Below, in pieces: positions 43,969 to 51,468 of a stretch of 55,905 nt of DNA (positions within the stretch are counted from its first letter, which is position 1; every line of letters begins with the position of its first letter). This DNA is from Bacteroidota bacterium. Lineage in GTDB: Bacteria; Bacteroidota; Rhodothermia; Rhodothermales; Rubricoccaceae. The position numbers were made by a program, and so were the translations under genes. The notes under the pieces were generated by a model that did no database searches, had not been told where the DNA came from, and saw nothing but the letters and a program-made list of their open reading frames with translations. The stretch spans positions 7,566 to 63,470 of the forward strand of contig JBCBNX010000020.1 of the NCBI GenBank assembly GCA_039821555.1. Reading direction: 5' to 3'.

Positions 43969-45882
43969 ATGCACACGTGCAACAGACTCGCCGGACGCGT
44001 AGCCGTCCTGCTTCTAGCCGCGCTCTTGGCTCTGCCAGCACAGGCGCAGTCGTTCGACCCCACGTTGATCGAAGCGCCGAATCAGTTTTCCTCTAGCAAC
44101 TTTGGGCGGACTGCTGCAGGGCTCGGCGACATCAACGCCGACGGGGTCCCTGACTTCGCGATCACCAACCGGGAGCGCGTCTACTTCTACTCCGGCAGCG
44201 ACCATAGCCTCATCCGAACCGCAACGCCGGGGAGCGCATCGGACATCGCCAACGTAGGCGATATCGACGGCGACGAGGTTGATGATCTCCTCGTGGGGAC
44301 TCCGCCAGAGCGCGCGCTCGTGTACTCGGGCGCCACGGGAGCGATCATCCCGCTGCGCACCCTCGTAACGCCCAACGCCGACGATCCGCTCTGTCCCTGG
44401 ATAAACCCGCTCTATGGGCTGGGCGTCGGGAGCATCGGCGACATCAATGGGGATGGCACCCCGGACTTCATGATCGGCGCGCGTGGCGAGTGCCCGAACG
44501 GTGTGCCCAATGCAGGGCGCGCGTATGTGTATTCCGGGGCCGAGGGGCGGCTGCTTTACACCCTGGAGTCGCCCGACCCGCAAGATGAAGGGTTCTTCGG
44601 CGAGTTCCTCGCCGGGGTGGGCGACCTGAGCAACGACGGCGTCCCCGACATCGTGGTGGGGGCCACGATCGAAGACGCCGTGGGCACGCCGGATGCTGGA
44701 CGCGTCCACATCTTCTCGGGCGCGAGCGGTCGGCTCATCAGGACGCTCGTTTCGCCCTCGCCGAGGACGCCAGGGCGGTTCGGCAATGCGCTGGACGACG
44801 CAGGCGACATCAATGGCGACGGGGTTACGGACGTGCTAATCGGCGCCCGCTCAGAGCGCCGAGCCTACATTTTCTCGGGGGCCGATGGCGCCGTCCTGCG
44901 AACGTACGGGGCGGATCTGACGACGGCGTTCCTGGGCAAGGATGCCACGACCATCGGGGACCTCTCCGGGGACGGAATCCAGGACCACGCCATCGGCGAC
45001 CTAAGCGCGAACCGGGTCTACCTCTTCAGCGGGGCCGACGGCGCGCTGCTGACGACGCTGGAGGCACCAGTCTCGGGGCAGTTTGGTAGCCGCATCGAGG
45101 ACGTAGGTGACCTCAACGGGGACCGCGTTCCCGACCTGTTGGTCGGAGCACCTACCGTCGACGTAGCGCCGTTCTCTTCCGTCGGCGCGGCCTTCCTCTT
45201 CGAGACCGACCCCCCGGTTCTCACCGCTTCGCCCGGCCGCGTGGACTTCGGCGCGGTGCCCCGCTTCACCCTCTCCGACCCAGAGACGATCACGCTCACC
45301 AACACCGGCGGCGTCTTCCTGACCGTTGACGACGTCCGGCTTCGGCAGAACCTCGTGCCCCCGCAGTTTAGTCTCGGTGCTCCGTCGACTCCGTTCGTGC
45401 TCGTGCCGGGCGCATCGGTGGACCTGAGGGCGCATTACATACCGGTCCGCCGGAAGGCGCGGTCCCGCATTGAGATCGCGTCGAGCGACCCCGTGACGCC
45501 GCTCGCGAAGGTGTTCCTGGAGGGCCGAGCCGGGAGTAGCGCTGCGGCCCAGGCCGACCTTGCCGAAGTCGAGGCTCCCGTCCGCGGCCTATCCCAACCC
45601 GGCGCACGCCTCGGCCGACGTTCGCTTCGGGCTGGCGGAAGCCACGCCGGTGCGCGTCGCGGTCTACGACATGCTCGGGCGCGAGGTCGCCGTGCTGGCC
45701 CAGGCGCCGATGGAGGCAGGGCTGCACACCCTCCGGCTCGACGCGCGCACGCTGCCGAGCGGGCTCTACGTGGTCCGCCTCGAAACGCCAGGCCGGGCAG
45801 AGACCCTGCGGCTGGCCCTCCAACAGTGAGTGCCCAGCGGGTGTGGGGGCGGTGCCTACGCAGCGCGCTCCGTACGCCCTGA
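43969..45882 (+). CDS. Secreted FG-GAP (integrin-alpha-like) propeller protein with C-terminal frameshift
   Basis: The open frame codes for 637 residues: a signal peptide (MHTCNRLAGR...ALPAQAQ), seven FG-GAP repeats (for example GDINADGVPDFAI, GDINGDGTPDFMIGA, GDLSNDGVPDIVVGA, GDLNGDRVPDLLVGA) making a predicted seven-bladed propeller, and an ASH-like beta domain (VDFGAVPRFTLSDPETITLTN). From about 45575 the frame turns into Arg/Ala-rich sequence with no homology, while a complete T9SS sorting domain continues in the +1 frame up to 45829. So either one base is extra near 45572-45590 or the gene is broken. As read, the protein would be exported through Sec but would miss its sorting signal. 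Confidence 0.8.
   Translation: MHTCNRLAGRVAVLLLAALLALPAQAQSFDPTLIEAPNQFSSSNFGRTAAGLGDINADGVPDFAITNRERVYFYSGSDHSLIRTATPGSASDIANVGDIDGDEVDDLLVGTPPERALVYSGATGAIIPLRTLVTPNADDPLCPWINPLYGLGVGSIGDINGDGTPDFMIGARGECPNGVPNAGRAYVYSGAEGRLLYTLESPDPQDEGFFGEFLAGVGDLSNDGVPDIVVGATIEDAVGTPDAGRVHIFSGASGRLIRTLVSPSPRTPGRFGNALDDAGDINGDGVTDVLIGARSERRAYIFSGADGAVLRTYGADLTTAFLGKDATTIGDLSGDGIQDHAIGDLSANRVYLFSGADGALLTTLEAPVSGQFGSRIEDVGDLNGDRVPDLLVGAPTVDVAPFSSVGAAFLFETDPPVLTASPGRVDFGAVPRFTLSDPETITLTNTGGVFLTVDDVRLRQNLVPPQFSLGAPSTPFVLVPGASVDLRAHYIPVRRKARSRIEIASSDPVTPLAKVFLEGRAGSSAAAQADLAEVEAPVRGLSQPGARLGRRSLRAGGSHAGARRGLRHARARGRRAGPGADGGRAAHPPARRAHAAERALRGPPRNARPGRDPAAGPPTVSAQRVWGRCLRSALRTP
45560..45829 (+). pseudogene. 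Out-of-frame T9SS sorting domain of the FG-GAP gene
   Basis: In the +1 frame relative to the FG-GAP gene the sequence reads AAYPNPAHASADVRFGL, then VAVYDMLGREVAVLAQ and SGLYVVRLET, and ends RLALQQ. This is a full type A sorting domain of about 80 residues without its own export signal. It must be the original C-terminus of the preceding protein. The nominal ATG at 45560 is not a likely start. Confidence 0.85.
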
Positions 45883-46012
45883 CGCCCGCTGCGTGGAGAC
45901 GAGCACAGCAACCGCGGACGGCGTGACCTACCTAGAATTGGGGCTACGCCGTCCGCATGCTCCTGATAGCGGCGCGTGATAGCATACAGCCCAGCGACCT
46001 CTGTTCTATTGG

Positions 46013-46088
46013 GAGCACCTGCGCCAACGCCGAGCACCTGCGCCAACGCCGAGCACCTGCGCCAACGCCGAGCACCTGCGCCAACGCC
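46013..46088. repeat. 19-bp tandem repeat, four perfect copies, before the histidine kinase gene
   Basis: GAGCACCTGCGCCAACGCC occurs at 46013-46031, 46032-46050, 46051-46069 and 46070-46088 without a mismatch. The array ends 33 bp before the start codon of the sensor kinase, so it lies in the promoter or leader. The 19-bp period is close to two helical turns, which would put each copy on nearly the same face of the DNA. Confidence 0.95.
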
Positions 46089-46121
46089 GGTTGGTGGCGG
46101 GCAGCTCCCCACCCCCTGCTC

Positions 46122-47639
46122 ATGTCACGTCCTTCCTCCATCCAGCGCTTGCTGCGGCAAGTCATCCTCACGGAGTTAGGGCTGCGTGCGGCGACGAAGG
46201 AGGGCGTCGAGGCGCTGGCCGACCACACGGCACACGCCGTCGCGGATGCGTGCCGGGCTTCGCTGGTAGGCGTCTTCGAACTCCGGGAAGGAGCGCTCCA
46301 CCTCCTGGCAGGCGTAGGGTGGCCGCCCTACCTCGCCGTGCAGGCGATTGTCTGCAACGACGACCCGCACCTCGCCAAGATCCTGGCTGCAGACGAGCCC
46401 GTGTCGCTTCCGGATGTCGTTCCCCGCGGTCTGTCGCGTGCCGGGATCGAGAGCGGCCTGTCGGTGCGGGTCGGGGACGCCGATGCGCCGCTCGGTGTGC
46501 TGGGTACCTACAAACTGGACCGCAGCGGCGTCGACGATGAGGTACCAGAGTTTCTCGACGCCGTCGCTCAGGTGCTTGCCCGGGCGCTGGAACAGGCCCA
46601 CACGGAGGCCGCCCTGCGGGAGAGCGAAGCCCGGATGCGCGCCATCCTCAAAGGCTCCGCCGACGGCCTCCTCACCTTCGACGAGGACGGCGCTATCGAG
46701 TCGGCCAACCCGGCCGCCGAGCGGATGTTTGGCTACGAGGCCGGGACGCTGCTCGGTCTGTCCATCCATGCGCTGCTGCCCTCGCCGTCGGACCGCGCAG
46801 CCCGCAGTGCCGCAGGCGAGGTGCGTCCGCTGGACTGGCTGGCCGAGGAAGCCGTGGGATGCCGCGCCGACGGGACGACGTTCCCGATGCGGCTTTCGCT
46901 GAGCCAGATTGCGCAGCCGACCGGGACGCTCTACACCGGCTTCGTGCGCGATGTCACCGAGCAGCGTACGCTCGAACGGGAGGTGCTCCGCATCGCCGAC
47001 GAGGAGCGCCTCCGCATCGGGCAAGACCTTCACGACGGTCTCGGGCAACTGCTCACCGGCACAGCGATGATCGCGCAGAGCGTGGCCCGCAAGCTGAACC
47101 GGGACGACCGCCCAGAGGCCGGACAGGCCGAAGAGGTCGTGGCGCTCCTGCGCCAAGCCGACGCGCAGGCCCGCGCCCTCGCCCGCGGTCTGGTGCCCGT
47201 CGATTTGGAGGCGAACGGCCTCCAGGCCGCCCTGCAGCGGCTCGCGGCCAACGCCACGCACTTCTTCGAGGTGGCGTGCACGATGACGTGCCGAGGCACG
47301 CTGCCCACCTCGCTTCCCGAGACGGTGCCGATCCACGTCTTCCGGATCGCCCAGGAGGCGGTGTCGAACGCGGTCCGTCACGGCAAGGCCGACCAGGTCA
47401 CCATCGACTTGGGCTACGAGCCAAGCCGGGTCACGCTCCAGGTCACGGACGATGGGCGCGGCTACCCCGCGAGCGTGCCGCAGTCCTCGGGGCCGCCCTC
47501 GGATCCGCCGTTCGACAACCGGGGCATGGGCGTCCGCATCATGCGCTACCGCGCCCATCTGCTCGGTGGGCGCTTCGAGATCCGTCCCGGCAACGAGGGC
47601 GGCACCGTGGTGTCCTGCACCGTCCCGCTAGACCCGTAG
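46122..47639 (+). CDS. Cytosolic sensor histidine kinase, GAF-PAS-HisKA_3-HATPase (NarX/DevS-like)
   Basis: A 505-residue kinase with no transmembrane helix. A GAF domain spans about 20-160, a PAS domain about 168-285 (MRAILKGSADGLLTFDEDG, then ANPAAERMFGYE), the dimerisation domain contains the phospho-acceptor His304 in QDLHDGLGQLL, and the ATPase domain has AVSNAVRHGKA and DDGRGYP. This is the HisKA_3 class that partners NarL-type regulators, and the regulator follows after 25 bp. The start at 46122 (MSRPSSIQRLL) lies just after the 19-bp repeat array; an open frame through the array to 45957 is not protein-like. The signal could be a gas, redox state or small molecule bound by GAF or PAS. 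Confidence 0.92.
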   Translation: MSRPSSIQRLLRQVILTELGLRAATKEGVEALADHTAHAVADACRASLVGVFELREGALHLLAGVGWPPYLAVQAIVCNDDPHLAKILAADEPVSLPDVVPRGLSRAGIESGLSVRVGDADAPLGVLGTYKLDRSGVDDEVPEFLDAVAQVLARALEQAHTEAALRESEARMRAILKGSADGLLTFDEDGAIESANPAAERMFGYEAGTLLGLSIHALLPSPSDRAARSAAGEVRPLDWLAEEAVGCRADGTTFPMRLSLSQIAQPTGTLYTGFVRDVTEQRTLEREVLRIADEERLRIGQDLHDGLGQLLTGTAMIAQSVARKLNRDDRPEAGQAEEVVALLRQADAQARALARGLVPVDLEANGLQAALQRLAANATHFFEVACTMTCRGTLPTSLPETVPIHVFRIAQEAVSNAVRHGKADQVTIDLGYEPSRVTLQVTDDGRGYPASVPQSSGPPSDPPFDNRGMGVRIMRYRAHLLGGRFEIRPGNEGGTVVSCTVPLDP

Positions 47640-47664
47640 CTCCTTCTCATCAACGCCGAGGACC

Positions 47665-48315
47665 ATGCCTACTCGCATTCTCATCGTGGACGACCACCCG
47701 GTCATGCGCAGGGGGCTCGTCTACGCGCTCGAAGACGATCCAGACCTGGAGGTGGTGGGGCAGACCGCCGACGCCGAAGCGGCCGTCGCCCGCCTCGACG
47801 AGCTCGCCCCGGACCTCGCCGTTGTCGACGTCTCGCTGCCGGGCATGAACGGCCTCGAACTGGTGAAGCAGTTCGCCCACCTGCGCCCCGGCCTGCTCGT
47901 GCTGATCGTGTCGCGGCACGACGAGGCGCTCTACGCCGAGCGCGCCCTTCGCGCGGGCGCGCGGGGCTATGTCTCGAAGCTCAACGCCATCGACGAGATC
48001 GTGCGCGCCGTCCGGCGAGTGCTCGACGGCGGGATCTACCTCTCCGAGGCGCTCAAGGACCACCTCCTCCTCCGTGCTGCCACCGGTGCCTCCGGCCCGG
48101 CCTCCTTCTTCGAGTCGCTCTCCGACCGTGAACTGGAGGTGTTCGAGATGACTGGCCGTGGCCTACCCACCCGTGAGATTGCCGACCGGCTGCACCTGTC
48201 GATGAAGACGGTCGAGAGCTACCGCACGCGCATCAAGGGCAAGCTAGGCTACGAGAGTGGCACGGAGCTGATCAAGCACGCCATCCGCTGGGTGGAAGGC
48301 GAGGGCGCGACGTGA
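47665..48315 (+). CDS. NarL/FixJ-family response regulator
   Basis: A 216-residue regulator. The receiver domain has the acidic pair DD at 9-10, phospho-acceptor Asp55 in VVDVSLPGMNGLEL, and the conserved Lys in GYVSKLNAIDE. The C-terminal LuxR-type helix-turn-helix contains LSDRELEVFEMTGRGLPTREIADRLHLSMKTVESYR in order. It is cotranscribed with the kinase and should bind DNA when phosphorylated. The universal stress protein gene downstream, and the others at 35-38 kb, are plausible targets by analogy with DevR/DosR. Confidence 0.95.
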   Translation: MPTRILIVDDHPVMRRGLVYALEDDPDLEVVGQTADAEAAVARLDELAPDLAVVDVSLPGMNGLELVKQFAHLRPGLLVLIVSRHDEALYAERALRAGARGYVSKLNAIDEIVRAVRRVLDGGIYLSEALKDHLLLRAATGASGPASFFESLSDRELEVFEMTGRGLPTREIADRLHLSMKTVESYRTRIKGKLGYESGTELIKHAIRWVEGEGAT

Positions 48316-48322
48316 GCGCAAG

Positions 48323-48362
48323 TCCCAGCTGTCGCGTGAGAAAAACCCCGACAGCAGCTGGG
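48323..48362 (+). terminator. Hairpin after the response regulator
   Basis: TCCCAGCTGTCG (from 48323) can pair with CGACAGCAGCTGGG (to 48362), with a small bulge. The loop contains an A-run followed by CCCC. It is placed 8 bp after the stop codon and probably ends or attenuates transcription before the downstream stress-protein gene. Confidence 0.5.
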
Positions 48363-48514
48363 CAGTGGCCCCGGCGGTCCATGCGGCAGCGGCCTGCTCC
48401 TGCATCCGATCCATCCCTCCCATATTGCTTCAACCCGTTGCGCGAGAAGCGTGTAGCGCAGGAGGCACGCGCGGCCGCCGTACGACAGCCTGCTCCTCAC
48501 CCTCCGGAGTTGCC

Positions 48515-49438
48515 ATGACCGACCCCGTCCCCCTTCCGCAAACGAACACGGCGAGCGACCTCGGTACGCTCATGGTGCCGGTGGGGTCGGACTCCCCTTC
48601 AACGCACCCGTCGGAAGACGCCGCGTTGCGCACGGCAGCCTGGCTGGCCCGGCAAGGCGGTAGCCGGGTGGTGCTCGTGCGCGTCGCGGCGGTGCCGGAA
48701 GACTGGTCCTTGTGGGAGCCCGAAGACGCACGGGCCGCCGCCACCTCGCGGCATGCCGACGAGCGGCGGGTGGACCGGCTCGTCGCCGCGGCGCAGCGGC
48801 TCTACTACGCGGGGCTCTCCGTCGAAGTCGATGTGATTCGCCGGGTCGATGTGCCCGCCGGGATCGCCGAGGCGGCGGCTGACGTCGAGGCGGATCTTGT
48901 GGTGATGGGGGCGCCGTGCCTCGGGCGCCATGAGGTGCAGTCGTTCTCCTGCAAAGTCGCCCAGGTCGTGGAGCGGAGTGGGCGCGGCGTGCTGGCTGTG
49001 TACCGCGCCGAGTCGCCGCGCGTCCCCACGGCGCTCCGGCACCTCGTGCTGGTACGGCCCGAAGCGGCGGCGACCTCACTTGTCGGCGACCTGGTGGGTG
49101 CCCTGGCTGCTCAGCAGCGCGCCTCGGTGGACCTCGTTACGGTCCGCGAGACCGCCTCGCAGCCACTGAAGGCGCAGCCACTGAAGGCGCAGCCACTGAA
49201 GGCGCAGCCACTGAAGGCGGAGCCACGAGCAGAAGGGGGGACAGCGCGCATCGTAGTCGATGATCTCGACGTGGCGCTGGAGGTGGCGTCTGGTCGAGGC
49301 GCAGACCTGGTGCTGGTGGACGGCGGTTACGGGTTCGAGGCGCTGGTGCAGGCAGGGGTCGTCACCCACGCTCGGCGGGGAGGGGACTGGGTGTTCGCGT
49401 TTCCTTCGCGGTCCGGCAGCGAGAGGGCTGGGCGATAG
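48515..49438 (+). CDS. Universal-stress-protein-like protein with QPLKA repeat linker
   Basis: A 307-residue protein. The first half is a UspA-like domain (GTLMVPVGSDSPS, ADLVVMGAPCLGRHEVQSFSCKVAQVV), but the ATP motif is altered from G-x-x-G-R to APCLGRHEVQ. The second half is a shorter, more divergent Usp-like domain. Between them lies a linker of four identical pentapeptides QPLKA, encoded by four perfect 15-bp repeats. ATG 48515 is preceded by CCGGAG at a good distance, one of the few clear ribosome sites here. It lies directly downstream of the two-component system and is a likely target. Confidence 0.8.
   Translation: MTDPVPLPQTNTASDLGTLMVPVGSDSPSTHPSEDAALRTAAWLARQGGSRVVLVRVAAVPEDWSLWEPEDARAAATSRHADERRVDRLVAAAQRLYYAGLSVEVDVIRRVDVPAGIAEAAADVEADLVVMGAPCLGRHEVQSFSCKVAQVVERSGRGVLAVYRAESPRVPTALRHLVLVRPEAAATSLVGDLVGALAAQQRASVDLVTVRETASQPLKAQPLKAQPLKAQPLKAEPRAEGGTARIVVDDLDVALEVASGRGADLVLVDGGYGFEALVQAGVVTHARRGGDWVFAFPSRSGSERAGR
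49160..49219 (+). repeat. 15-bp tandem repeat, four perfect copies, inside the Usp-like gene
   Basis: CAGCCACTGAAGGCG is repeated four times from 49160 to 49219 and encodes QPLKA four times in the interdomain linker. The perfect identity suggests recent slippage, and copy number can change without shifting the frame. Confidence 0.95.
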
Positions 49439-49610
49439 GGCAACGAGAGGGACGATGGCTGGAGGGTGCCGCTGCGTTGTAGTCGGCGCCCCCACAACCT
49501 GGGCGCGGGTGGTCCCACAGCGCGGCCCGCCGTCGGCTCTCGTTGGGGCCGGGCGCAGCCGCGATGTTGAGGCGCCTCCTCCACTCTCTGCGTACCTCCG
49601 CGTTTGCTGT

Positions 49611-51302
49611 ATGGAACTCCCTCGCTTTTCGGCGTCTGGCAGTTCGTCGTCCCCTGACTCGGCGGCGTGCTACGACTACGTCATCGTCGGCTCTGGCTTC
49701 GGCGGGAGCGTCGCGGCGCTACGGCTGGCCGAGAAAGGCTACCGCGTGCGCGTGCTCGAACGCGGCCGGCGCTTCCGCGACCACGACTTCCCGCGAACGA
49801 CCTGGAACGCGCGGCGCTACGTCTGGGCCCCGCTGGCGCGCTGCTTCGGCATCCTCCAGGTGAGCCCGTTCAAGGACGTCGTGGTGCTCCACGGCGCGGG
49901 CGTCGGCGGCGGGAGCCTCGGCTATGGCGGCGTGCTCGCGCAGCCTGCCGACGAGGCGTTTGCAACGGAGGCTTGGACCACTCCCATCGCCTGGGGCGAG
50001 GCGCTCCGGCCGCACTACGATACCGCCCGCCGCATGCTCGGCGTGGCGCGCAACCCGCGCACCTGCCCCGCCGACGAGGTGATGCGCGAGATCGCCGAGG
50101 AGCTCGGTCGCGCGGACACGTTCGAGCCGACCTCCGTCGGGGTCTACTTCGGCGAGGAGGGCGAGACGGTGCCCGACCCGTTCTTCGGCGGGGCCGGGCC
50201 GCCGCGCACAGGCTGCACGCACTGCGGCGGGTGCATGGTGGGCTGCCGCCACAACGCCAAGAACACCCTCGTCAAGAACTACCTCTTCCTGGCCGAGGGC
50301 CTGGGCGTGGAGGTCACGCCGGAGCGGCTCGTGCGCGACGTGCGCCCGCTCCCCCCAGGCCAGCCCGACGGCGCGCGCTACGAGGTCGTCCACCGCCGCT
50401 CGACGCGCCCACTGCGCCGCGACGTGCAGCGGACGCGGACCCGCCACGTGGTGCTCGCCGCCGGGGCCCTCGGCACGCAGCGGCTGCTCTTCCGCTGCCG
50501 CGATGTCACGGGCTCGCTGTCGGCCGTCTCGCCACGGCTCGGCGAGGGCGTCCGCACCAACAGCGAGGCGCTCATGGGCTCGGTCAGCCGCGCGCCCACG
50601 CCCGACTACTCTGAGGGCGTCGCGATCACGTCCATCTTCTATGCCGACGACGTCACGACGGTCGAGCCGGTGCGCTACCCGGCGGGGTCGTCGCTGATGC
50701 GGCTGCTCGCGGGGCCGCCCGTGGTGGCCCGTAGCTTCGCCGCACGCCTTGCCAAGTCCGTCGCCGACATCGCGCGCCGCCCGAACGACTTCCTGCGCAC
50801 GCACGTCCTGCCGCGCTGGGCCGAACGCACGACGATCCTGCTGGTCATGCAGACCGAGGACAACCGTATTCGGATGCGCTTCGGCCGGAGCCTCTGGACG
50901 GGCGGGCGGCGCGACCTTGTCTCCGAGGCCGACCCCAGCCAGCCAATACCGGTACACCTGCCCATCGCGCACGAGGTCACCCGCCGCTTCGCCGCGAAGA
51001 CCGACGGCATCCCGAACGGCACGATCAACGAGGGGCTGCTCGACATGCCCATGACGGCGCACATCCTTGGCGGCTGCCCCTACGGCCGCGACGCTGCCGA
51101 GGGCGTCCTCGGTATGGACGCGCAGGTGCACGGCTATCCTGGCCTCTTCGTCGTGGACGGCGCGATGGTGCCAGCCAACCCAGGCGTGAACCCGAGCCTG
51201 ACTATCACCGCGATGGCCGAACTGGCGATGAGCCGCATCCCGCCCAAGCCGGGCCTGCATACGCGCGCGCCAATCGGCGTCGCAGAGCTGGCGTCGGCCT
51301 AG
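49611..51302 (+). CDS. GMC-family flavoprotein oxidoreductase, cholesterol-oxidase-like
   Basis: A 563-residue FAD enzyme. The dinucleotide-binding motif VGSGFGGSVAALRLAEKG begins at residue 26, and the C-terminal GMC signature NPSLTITAMAELA is present. A cysteine cluster CTHCGGCMVGC at 202-212 (C-x2-C-x2-C-x3-C), followed by RHNAKNTLVKNYL, is characteristic of the cholesterol-oxidase-like GMC branch and resembles an iron-sulfur ligand set. No twin-Arg or Sec signal is clear at this start. The substrate is probably a sterol, hopanoid or other lipid alcohol. It opens a co-directional run of redox genes. Confidence 0.85.
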   Translation: MELPRFSASGSSSSPDSAACYDYVIVGSGFGGSVAALRLAEKGYRVRVLERGRRFRDHDFPRTTWNARRYVWAPLARCFGILQVSPFKDVVVLHGAGVGGGSLGYGGVLAQPADEAFATEAWTTPIAWGEALRPHYDTARRMLGVARNPRTCPADEVMREIAEELGRADTFEPTSVGVYFGEEGETVPDPFFGGAGPPRTGCTHCGGCMVGCRHNAKNTLVKNYLFLAEGLGVEVTPERLVRDVRPLPPGQPDGARYEVVHRRSTRPLRRDVQRTRTRHVVLAAGALGTQRLLFRCRDVTGSLSAVSPRLGEGVRTNSEALMGSVSRAPTPDYSEGVAITSIFYADDVTTVEPVRYPAGSSLMRLLAGPPVVARSFAARLAKSVADIARRPNDFLRTHVLPRWAERTTILLVMQTEDNRIRMRFGRSLWTGGRRDLVSEADPSQPIPVHLPIAHEVTRRFAAKTDGIPNGTINEGLLDMPMTAHILGGCPYGRDAAEGVLGMDAQVHGYPGLFVVDGAMVPANPGVNPSLTITAMAELAMSRIPPKPGLHTRAPIGVAELASA

Positions 51303-51468
51303 CTGGGGTTGCCGAGGCGTCGTTTGGCAGGCACCCGTTGCGGACCCGTTCCGCTGCCGTGAAACCCCCACAGGGGGAGGCGATCCGACCCTTCATCAAG
51401 AAATAGGGCCCGCTTCGACTTTGGAGGTGAAACACCCAAAATGGTGCACCAAACAAAGGGGAGATGTC

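Noticed and set aside
46013..46088. The 19-bp array as a CRISPR.
   Set aside because: The units are contiguous with no spacers, and no cas gene is present. The same applies to the 17-bp array at 1-102.
49719..51371. A 550-residue minus-strand open frame across the GMC gene.
   Set aside because: Its composition is typical of antisense frames in high-GC DNA, and the plus strand carries clear FAD and GMC motifs.
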